DNA of 6,076 nt from Acidimicrobiales bacterium (GTDB lineage Bacteria; Actinomycetota; Acidimicrobiia; Acidimicrobiales; JABEUL01), in assembly GCA_013044465.1 (NCBI GenBank), contig JABEUL010000331.1, positions 1 to 6,076 of the forward strand. Reading direction: 5' to 3'. The translations under genes were made by a program, and so were the position numbers. A model generated the notes under the pieces. It searched no databases and was not told where the DNA came from. It worked only from the letters and a program-made list of their open reading frames with translations. This document shows, in pieces, positions 1-5,334 of this stretch (position 1 is the first letter of the stretch; every line of letters begins with the position of its first letter).

Positions 1-966
1 GCCTATAAATGGTGGTTTCACCCAAAGGTTAGCACGAGCATCGCTTTAGGCGTTGAAATAGGACTTGCCGCTCTAGACAGGACTGAAAACGTAGCTCTAA
101 TTCCTTTATTGATTCTGCCATTAGTGCTTTCGAAAAAACGCTTCACATTAAAGTTGAAACTTTTTGACTTTTCTGTCGTTACATTTGCCTTTTTAATGGT
201 ACTCTCACCGATTCTTTATGGCAATATCGTAACGTATAAATACTTTGACCCGCTCTCAACGGCTACCGGTACATTTTTACTTGACAGCAACTGTCCAAAT
301 ACTTATTACACTCGTGATTTAGGCAACGTTGACACTTATTGCTACAGTTCTTACCCGTATCTCACGCAAAGCACATTTCAACAAGGCCAGGCGTCATGGG
401 ACAACTCCCAGACCGATTATGCTTTGAGGCACATTGTTTACCATTATATTTGGTCCAACAGAAATCAAGTCCCAAATGTAATATTGACAAGGGTCTTGAG
501 AACTTGGCACTTAATAAATCCGGTTAACCAAAATACTTGGGACACACAGGAAATTACAACACGATGGCCATTATGGATTCAGACCATTGCATTTCTTTCT
601 GACTACTTACTTTTCGGTCTTCTGGCAATTGCTATAGTTTCTTTGCGTCGTAAAAAACTACCTTATCTTCCAATTCTAATTTTTCCAGTTATAACTACAT
701 TTACAATTACTTTGGCTGGCTATTTAGCAAGATATCGGATCTCCATGGAAGCGGCCCTTTTGATTGCAGCCGGCATTGGAATAGAAGCGTTGCTTTCCAA
801 AAACGTTTCCATTGTGGAACCAATAAAGAAAATACGTAAGGCGTTAAAGAATCGTTCTGACACAAAACTTAATTCCCAGATATTTACTTGGATTTTCTGG
901 TTGGTTATATTAATATCACTTGTCGCTTACGCAAATGCTGTAATTCTCTCCCTACCGAATGGCTAG
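1..966 (+). CDS. Membrane glycosyltransferase, GT39/ArnT-like, C-terminal part (5' end outside window)
   Basis: The reading frame is open from base 1 to a TAG stop, giving 321 residues; the true start lies to the left. An in-frame TTG at 109 falls inside a membrane segment and is not a credible start. Residues count from the window edge. The opening GLAALDRTEN followed by a hydrophobic stretch (about 29-43) resembles the 'GLAAL-R-E' step of dolichyl-phosphate-mannose-protein mannosyltransferase-like proteins. A second membrane segment (about 54-74) leads into a polar, probably extracytoplasmic domain (75-190). This domain carries LSTATGTFLLDSNC, a second cysteine (C98 and C114, a possible disulfide) and RVLRTWHLINP, all features I recognise from actinobacterial members. 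Four more hydrophobic segments follow (about 192-214, 219-242, 246-264, 294-319), with RYRISMEA matching the family's 'RFR-P-E' site. The family transfers sugars from polyprenyl-phosphate donors on the outer membrane face; donor and acceptor here are unknown. The catalytic N-terminal loops are not visible, so activity cannot be judged. Confidence 0.
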   Translation, partial: AYKWWFHPKVSTSIALGVEIGLAALDRTENVALIPLLILPLVLSKKRFTLKLKLFDFSVVTFAFLMVLSPILYGNIVTYKYFDPLSTATGTFLLDSNCPNTYYTRDLGNVDTYCYSSYPYLTQSTFQQGQASWDNSQTDYALRHIVYHYIWSNRNQVPNVILTRVLRTWHLINPVNQNTWDTQEITTRWPLWIQTIAFLSDYLLFGLLAIAIVSLRRKKLPYLPILIFPVITTFTITLAGYLARYRISMEAALLIAAGIGIEALLSKNVSIVEPIKKIRKALKNRSDTKLNSQIFTWIFWLVILISLVAYANAVILSLPNG

Positions 967-996
967 TGACCATCAATACACGTTGTTTGTTGCTCT

Positions 997-1119
997 TCAA
1001 TTAGCTCTAAAAGCACGTTCATTGTAGCTTTTCTGGAATTCACTTAGTTCGACAAATAGCTCACTGTCTGCAACGGTGCCAAGATGGAGAATCTGAGCCA
1101 GAATTACTTTTGAAGCTTG
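997..1119 (-). pseudogene. Possible remnant of a decayed gene (coding-like, no start codon)
   Basis: Read on the - strand, this stretch gives 40 sense codons between a TAA (1120-1122) and a TGA (997-999). The peptide has a protein-like, amphipathic mix of residues (for example VILAQILHLG and ELSEFQKSYNERAF). There is no ATG, GTG or TTG in the frame, so it cannot be a gene on its own. The sequence just upstream is open in another frame for about 21 codons (DELVSRYLRTLRTAQ and on), as expected if a frameshift split an older gene. I do not recognise the family. A chance open stretch of this length in AT-rich DNA is quite possible, so this is only a weak call. Confidence 0.2.
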
Positions 1120-1130
1120 TTATGTTGTGC

Positions 1131-1148
1131 GGTTCTTAAGGTTCTTAA
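1131..1148. repeat. Perfect 9-bp tandem duplication
   Basis: GGTTCTTAA occurs twice with no spacer (1131-1139 and 1140-1148). It lies between two convergent genes. A replication-slippage duplication is the simplest reading, and no function can be assigned. Confidence 0.6.
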
Positions 1149-1224
1149 ATATCTTGAAACAAGTTCATCTGCTGCTCAGCAATAGAAAGTAAGTAAACTA
1201 TTTTAACTATTGCTAAACAGTGAC

Positions 1225-1252
1225 CAACTTAAAGTCAAACTTAATCAACTTA
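1225..1252. repeat. Three CAACTTA-like words at helical spacing
   Basis: CAACTTA (1225-1231), CAAACTTA (1236-1243) and CAACTTA (1246-1252) start 11 and 10 bp apart, so they face the same side of the helix. That arrangement can mark a protein-binding array, but the site lies downstream of both neighbouring genes, where an operator would be unusual. Chance in AT-rich DNA is a serious alternative. Confidence 0.3.
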
Positions 1253-1329
1253 CCCATCTAGGGACCATTCACTACCTGCAACTCTATTCCCACACAATGT
1301 TTTTATTTTTGAAATTCTAGAGAATACTC

Positions 1330-2232
1330 TTACGAAACATATTTATGTACATCGAAAACTTGGAGGTTAGATGCAGCCAGATAAGACACGACGTCATAGA
1401 GGAAAGTCCCACCTGGTGAAAACTGAATTGCCACACAGCCCTGTGGCGCTGGAAGTGCGGCTTCGACTTGGTCGGTTGACGTATTTACTACAGCAATATT
1501 GCAAATAGAAAGGGCACACTTTAATACCAATAGATTTAGTAAGTTACCACTCAAAGCAAGCGAAGTTCCTGTATCACCTGCTTTTAGCTGGCTTGAAATA
1601 GTTCCATTGCTCGAGGAGATACTGTCAACAGTGCCATCACCTTGTAAAACAAACATGGTTTTGGGATCAACTCCAATACTTATAGAAATTGCATTTGAGG
1701 CAACCGGAAAAGAATTTTGCACTTTGAAGGTGGTTAGATCAATCGAAACAATTGATCTTGCATTAGGAACATTAACAAGCGCATAAATTATGTTCAGTTC
1801 CTGAGAAGAAGAGATCGAAGACACTGATCCCGGCATGGGGATCGTGTGAGTAAGGGCTCCAGTAATACCGTCATAAATATAAAGTGCTCCGGAAAATTTT
1901 GTTGTAGCTGTACCTAAGGCTAGATACTCTCCGCTTACCGTGGCTAGCGATTGAGAATTAGAACTTACCGGAACTTTATTTACAACACTTTGGGAAGTGA
2001 CGTCATATTCGGAAATACTTTTCGCATTATTTGTGCCAGAAAGTATCCATATCCCACCATTAAATAGTGGTGCAGCTTCAGCCAATGTATTTTGTGGCAA
2101 CGGAAGTATGTTTACCGGAGTCAGAGTAATGGGTTTAGTCGTAGAGGTAACAATACTAGGAGTAGTCCCTCCACAGGCAGCCATAATAATAGCCATAATA
2201 ACTAACGCAAAGGCCAGGCTATTTTTTTTCAA
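1330..2232 (-). CDS. Predicted beta-propeller lipoprotein (YVTN/YncE-like)
   Basis: The product is a 300-residue secreted lipoprotein of unknown role. It starts at TTG, which is supported by a GGAGG ribosome-binding site 10 bases upstream and by the perfect signal peptide that follows: KKN, a hydrophobic run (residues 5-18) and a lipobox MAAC with the lipidated cysteine at 20. A Thr-rich linker follows. The rest is a series of short beta-type units with recurring motifs such as ISEYDV, LYIYDGITGAL, IVSIDLTTFKV, IAVVNTSTDQVEAAL and LQVFDV, typical of beta-propellers that resemble YVTN or YncE proteins. Blade number is unclear; the length would suit six or seven. Three cysteines occur in the mature part (two in KCALSIC, one in PQGC) and might form a disulfide outside the cell. 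Charged residues are few and Ser/Thr many. The family often acts as a binding or scaffold protein; no catalytic site is visible. It is separated by 146 bp from the upstream small gene and may have its own promoter. Confidence 0.8.
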   Translation of the reverse strand: MKKNSLAFALVIMAIIMAACGGTTPSIVTSTTKPITLTPVNILPLPQNTLAEAAPLFNGGIWILSGTNNAKSISEYDVTSQSVVNKVPVSSNSQSLATVSGEYLALGTATTKFSGALYIYDGITGALTHTIPMPGSVSSISSSQELNIIYALVNVPNARSIVSIDLTTFKVQNSFPVASNAISISIGVDPKTMFVLQGDGTVDSISSSNGTISSQLKAGDTGTSLALSGNLLNLLVLKCALSICNIAVVNTSTDQVEAALPAPQGCVAIQFSPGGTFLYDVVSYLAASNLQVFDVHKYVS

Positions 2233-2242
2233 ATTAAATGTT

Positions 2243-2247
2243 CCTCC
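2243..2247 (-). promoter_or_regulatory. Shine-Dalgarno site that fixes the TTG start of the lipoprotein gene
   Basis: On the - strand this reads GGAGG, 10 bases before the TTG at 2232-2230. An ATG just upstream (overlapping the site, AATGGAGG) is out of frame and runs into a TGA within seven codons, so TTG is the only start that preserves the complete lipoprotein signal peptide. Confidence 0.75.
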
Positions 2248-2378
2248 ATTGTTTTCCTTGCTGCAAAAACCCTTTTAATGGTTGAAAGCCATGTTTACAG
2301 TCATAATAGTTTAACAAGTTGCACTTGAGAATTGCTACATTTATAATATTCGTCTTGAAGACATCTACTTGTTTAATG

Positions 2379-2564
2379 TCAAATTCGTACGTGATGGATT
2401 ATCCATTCAGTTCCTTGATATGCCCGGTAGATAAGATATATTACCGTAACCACCAAAAATGCCTTAAAGTGCCACGGCACCGGCGAGTTGCCTGGCTCGC
2501 CTTCGGGGATTTCATTTAGATCTTCTTCCGATCTGGGTTCATCTAGGTTATTTCCTTGAGACAT
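2379..2564 (-). CDS. Small single-pass membrane protein following der
   Basis: The product is a 61-residue protein with an acidic, Pro/Gly-containing N-terminal half (residues 1-28, including RSEEDLNEIPEGEP) followed by VPWHFK and one hydrophobic helix (about 35-47). The tail is short and polar, with a His pair. I predict a membrane-anchored protein with a disordered tail; no catalytic motif is visible and I recognise no named family. The ATG lies 3 bp after the der stop, and the der 3' end supplies a purine-rich AGGGGTGG about 10 bases before it, so it is probably translated from the der transcript. Tight spacing, a clean frame and a plausible topology argue that it is real and not a chance frame. 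I have a vague recollection of similar short 'VPWHFK' proteins in Acidimicrobiia but cannot confirm it here. GC-rich inverted repeats inside the frame (2469-2501) could fold in the mRNA. Confidence 0.7.
   Translation of the reverse strand: MSQGNNLDEPRSEEDLNEIPEGEPGNSPVPWHFKAFLVVTVIYLIYRAYQGTEWIIHHVRI
2469..2501 (-). repeat. Two adjacent inverted repeats inside the small membrane-protein gene
   Basis: GTGCC-AC-GGCAC (2469-2480) and GGCGAG-(8 bases)-CTCGCC (2482-2487 with 2496-2501) lie side by side in a GC-rich island within AT-rich surroundings. The first has only a 2-base loop and would fold with fewer pairs as RNA; the second makes a 6-bp stem. No T-run follows, so this is not an intrinsic terminator. 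The bases code for the segment EGEPGNSPVPWH, so codon choice may explain the symmetry. Confidence 0.4.
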
Positions 2565-2567
2565 CCC

Positions 2568-3914
2568 CTAATTTCCACCCCTAATCCTCACTCGTAACTT
2601 AACTGGAGATCCTTCCAGGTCAAATTCATCCCTAAGTTGATGCTCAAGATACCGTAGCCAAGAAGTCGGCAACCTACGATTTGCAAATAAGGTAATGGTG
2701 GGTGGATCTGTGGCACCTTGGACTCCATAGAGGATTTTCCCTTGAGGAGATGGGTGTTTTATTTGAGCTTTATTTATAGCTTCATTGAGAATTGCAGTTG
2801 GTATTCTTCTTTGATAGGCATCTTTAGCCTTTTCAATCAACTGTGGGAGCTTTAGAACTCCTCTCCCATAGAGGGCTGAAATGGAAATTAAAGGACTGTA
2901 GCCAACGAATGCCAACTCATCTTCAACCTCCTTACGCATCGCAAGTTTTTCATCAACACTTAGTAGGTCCCATTTATTGCAAACTATTACAATGGGTGAT
3001 CCTGAGTTATCGATTCGTTCGGCTAGTCGTTGGTCTTGATGGGTTACGCCTTGGGTTGAATCAATGACAAATAGGACAATATCGCTCTCATCGACAGCCT
3101 TTAGCGCTCTTACCACTGAGTAGTGTTCTGTTCCGGTGTCTATCTTGGATTTTCGCCTCATCCCTGCAGTGTCGAGGAGCTTCCAGGTATTACCTCCAAA
3201 TTCCACAAGTGTGTCAACTGTATCTCTCGTGGTCCCGGGCATATCATGAACAATTGCCCGTTCTTGACCGGCCAATCGGTTAAATAGCGTAGATTTTCCA
3301 ACATTTGGTCTGCCTACTATTGCTACCTTTAGTATTTGGTCCGTGACTTCAGGCTCATCTTCGGTCTTCTCTTGTGAATCACCATCTGACACCTCATCAG
3401 CTTGAACTTGATTCTTCTTTAGGACATCCACGATTTGATCAAGTAGATCTCCAGTTCCTCTTCCGTGGATCGCGCTGACCAATACTGGTTGACCGAGTCC
3501 TAGCTTTGATATTAGCCAGGCATCGGCCTCCTGATTAAGTGAATCTACCTTATTTGCAATAGGAATAACTGGTTTTTTTACTCTTTTCACAATCTTGGCA
3601 AATTGTAAGTCTTCATCGGTAATACCAACAGTTCCATCCGTTACCATAAGAATTAAGTCCGAATTATCCATTGCAACTTGGACTTGACCGGAGACTTTTT
3701 GATCAAGTGCACTACCCAGTTGCAGCCAGCCACCAGTGTCTACTACCTTAAAGCTATATCCGCTCCACTGAACATCTCTCTCTATTCGGTCTCTGGTAAC
3801 ACCCGGTAAATGCTCGACAATTGCTTGCCTAGAACCGCACATCCGGTTGACAAGAGTAGATTTTCCAACATTTGGTCTTCCAACGATAACCACTTTTCCT
3901 AAATTTATAGTCAT
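2568..3914 (-). CDS. der: Ribosome-assembly GTPase Der (EngA)
   Basis: Der is an essential cytoplasmic GTPase that assists maturation of the large (50S) ribosomal subunit. The 448 residues match the family's usual length and hold its hallmark tandem G domains. Domain 1 has a P-loop GRPNVGKST (12-20), PGVTRD (37-42), DTGG (59-62), NKVD (121-124) and SAI (147-149). Domain 2 has GRPNVGKST (201-209), PGTTRD (226-231), DTAG (248-251), NKWD (313-316) and SAL (346-348). An acidic linker (about 171-190) joins them, and a KH-like C-terminal domain (about 356-448) with NRRLPTSWLRYLEHQLR completes the protein. All GTP-binding motifs are intact. The ATG directly follows the TAG of the DUF512 gene with no spacer, and no strong Shine-Dalgarno is seen, so translation is probably coupled to the upstream gene. 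A small membrane protein gene follows after 3 bp. Confidence 0.98.
   Translation of the reverse strand: MTINLGKVVIVGRPNVGKSTLVNRMCGSRQAIVEHLPGVTRDRIERDVQWSGYSFKVVDTGGWLQLGSALDQKVSGQVQVAMDNSDLILMVTDGTVGITDEDLQFAKIVKRVKKPVIPIANKVDSLNQEADAWLISKLGLGQPVLVSAIHGRGTGDLLDQIVDVLKKNQVQADEVSDGDSQEKTEDEPEVTDQILKVAIVGRPNVGKSTLFNRLAGQERAIVHDMPGTTRDTVDTLVEFGGNTWKLLDTAGMRRKSKIDTGTEHYSVVRALKAVDESDIVLFVIDSTQGVTHQDQRLAERIDNSGSPIVIVCNKWDLLSVDEKLAMRKEVEDELAFVGYSPLISISALYGRGVLKLPQLIEKAKDAYQRRIPTAILNEAINKAQIKHPSPQGKILYGVQGATDPPTITLFANRRLPTSWLRYLEHQLRDEFDLEGSPVKLRVRIRGGN
3289..3878 (-). repeat. 23-bp direct repeat encoding the two Der P-loops
   Basis: An identical 23-base word occurs at 3289-3311 and 3856-3878; it begins GTAGATTTTCCAAC on the + strand. 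Both copies encode part of GRPNVGKSTL. The copies are 567 bp apart, exactly 189 codons. The amino-acid identity is expected in this family, but identity at every synonymous position over 23 bases is less expected. Confidence 0.85.
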
Positions 3915-5309
3915 CTAAATCGTCTCTGATACCAAATAGTCAAGGGTTTTTCGCAACTGATAACCAGAGGTTGGAACAATTACTACTGACTTGCTGAGGC
4001 CATCGGTGCTCATTCCATCCAAAAATCTGCCTTCATTCAGGCAAACATCGGGAAGAAGAAAGACATCGTCATCAGAATATTTATCAAGCGTCTTATTAAT
4101 ATCCTCACCAGTTAGGAGTCCAGCTACACCTATATTTCCACCGAAGTATTCATTTTTAATTGCACAAATATCAACTAGTTTGAGGTTTAAATCGGCCACC
4201 AAAGGCTCCAAAATGGACTTTCCATACTCCCCTGTCAAGACCTTGATTCTGCCTGAGCTAACTTTCAATTTTTCACGACTATCTTCTAGCGACGTACCCG
4301 GAAATAATTTTGGCCTATAGCTCCCATTTGGAGCACCATCCACCCACTGGAAAAACCCTGATTTATAAGAATGTAGATTTTCGTTTTGTCCTTGCCACTC
4401 TTTAATGAAGTTCGAGCTAAGGCCGACTCCATTTTCTATCTGTTCGCTGCATCTATAGATATCCGCATTGGGAAATTCCCGCATTGCAATTAGGAAATAC
4501 TCATCGCTCGCATAGACCATGGGGTGAGCAAGAGTCCTATTGAATATCTCTTGCCACTCCAATGTTAAATCAATAATTGCTTCTGCCTCTTGTTTTGTGT
4601 GTGGACGCATACGTGAAGAAGACTCAGGAGTATAATCGCTTACGCCAAGAGGGACCAAGGCGAGGCTCTTCAACTGAGAGTAATGCTCGAGAACACTTGC
4701 GAGAGTATCTTCCAAAACTGCCCCATCATTTACCCCAGGGCAAACAACTACCTGCCCGTGTACCTCGATACCATTAGCTAAAAGATGCCTAAGCCAACGA
4801 AGACTGACTGCGCCTCTCTTATTTCGTAACATATCTGCTCGAACATGAGGATCGGTTGCATGAATCGATACAAAAAGTGGAGAGAGGCCTTCAGTTACTA
4901 CACGCTCAAAATCCGATTCTGTAAATCTAGTTAGAGTGGTGAAGTTTCCATATAGAAATGAAAGACGGTAGTCATCGTCTTTTTGGTAAAGACTTTTGCG
5001 CATACCCTTTGGCAACTGATAAATGAAACAAAACTCACAGTGATTGTCACAGGTCCGCACTTTGTCAAAAACAGACGAGGACACTTCCATTCCCACTAGT
5101 TCGTTAAAGTCACGTTCAACTTCAACCTGGTGACTCTCACCCTTGCGGCGTATTTCAATTGCGACATTTGAAGAATCAATTAACTGACGGTACTCCAGGA
5201 TGTCGCGGGGCACTAGCCCATTGATATTTATGAGTTCATCTCCGCTTTGAATTCCGGCTAATTTTGCCGCTGAGCCCTCCTCAACAGCCACGATTTCGAT
5301 TTTTGCCAC
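3915..5309 (-). CDS. DUF512 protein with PDZ and radical-SAM-like domains
   Basis: This 464-residue protein belongs to a conserved but functionally uncharacterised family. A PDZ-like domain fills residues 1-65 (EEGSAAKLAGIQSGDELININGL is the typical carboxylate-binding-loop region, around 10-32). A C-x3-C-x2-C cluster at C87, C91 and C94 (CDNHCEFCFI) is the pattern expected of a 4Fe-4S radical SAM centre. A barrel-like section follows with FVSIHATDP (146-154) and PGVNDG (191-196). The DUF512 part begins about 220 and includes YASDEYF (266-272), QIENGVG (290-296) and, near the C-terminus, NEYFGGNIGVAGLLTG and FLDGMS. All the family landmarks that I know are present. The start is GTG: an in-frame TAG sits four codons upstream and the PDZ domain begins at once, so no other start fits; the AGAGG before it is unusually close. 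It lies 25 bp after the FAD oxidase gene and abuts der. DUF512 next to der also occurs in Clostridia. Substrate and reaction are unknown. Confidence 0.9.
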   Translation of the reverse strand: MAKIEIVAVEEGSAAKLAGIQSGDELININGLVPRDILEYRQLIDSSNVAIEIRRKGESHQVEVERDFNELVGMEVSSSVFDKVRTCDNHCEFCFIYQLPKGMRKSLYQKDDDYRLSFLYGNFTTLTRFTESDFERVVTEGLSPLFVSIHATDPHVRADMLRNKRGAVSLRWLRHLLANGIEVHGQVVVCPGVNDGAVLEDTLASVLEHYSQLKSLALVPLGVSDYTPESSSRMRPHTKQEAEAIIDLTLEWQEIFNRTLAHPMVYASDEYFLIAMREFPNADIYRCSEQIENGVGLSSNFIKEWQGQNENLHSYKSGFFQWVDGAPNGSYRPKLFPGTSLEDSREKLKVSSGRIKVLTGEYGKSILEPLVADLNLKLVDICAIKNEYFGGNIGVAGLLTGEDINKTLDKYSDDDVFLLPDVCLNEGRFLDGMSTDGLSKSVVIVPTSGYQLRKTLDYLVSETI

Positions 5310-5334
5310 ACCTCTAGGCTAGTTGAGTGAGGAA

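Larger units (their letters stand above)
967..1329. other. Intergenic region between convergent genes, no recognisable gene
   Basis: This 363-bp AT-rich gap separates the 3' ends of the glycosyltransferase (+) and the lipoprotein (-). Stops interrupt all frames that I translated. It holds a perfect 9-bp tandem repeat (GGTTCTTAA twice, 1131-1148), three CAACTTA-like words at about one helical turn (1225-1252), and a coding-like stretch on the - strand (997-1119). I found no hairpin followed by a T-run for either flanking gene, so no intrinsic terminator is called. Confidence 0.7.

Noticed and set aside
109..111. TTG as the start of the glycosyltransferase
   Set aside because: The frame is open to base 1 and the upstream residues match the family, so the gene begins outside the window.
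1499..2278. Two + strand frames (1499-1786 and 1997-2278) opposite the lipoprotein gene
   Set aside because: The - strand gene has a signal peptide, a lipobox and a good ribosome-binding site. The + frames have no such support.
2303..2308. A TATTAT word on the - strand as the -10 box of a lipoprotein promoter
   Set aside because: No acceptable -35 hexamer lies 16-18 bases upstream (TCTCAA at 17), and such words are frequent in AT-rich DNA.
2313..2373. AACAAGT/ACTTGTT inverted repeat (2313-2319 with 2367-2373) and a small GTCTTCAAGAC hairpin as a terminator after the small gene
   Set aside because: The arms are far apart or too short, and no T-run follows in the direction of transcription.
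2319..2519. A 66-codon + strand frame overlapping the small membrane-protein gene
   Set aside because: The - strand frame is tightly coupled to der and has a sensible topology. The + frame has no ribosome-binding site or context.
2524..2534. An 11-base match to the start of a common Illumina adapter (AGATCGGAAGA on the - strand), possible contamination
   Set aside because: The match ends after 11 bases and lies within an uninterrupted frame that starts properly 3 bp after der. It codes for RSEED and looks like coincidence. Aggressive read trimming could lower coverage here.
3991..4320. A 109-codon + strand frame opposite the DUF512 gene
   Set aside because: It is antisense to a well-supported conserved gene, and its product looks like no protein family I know.
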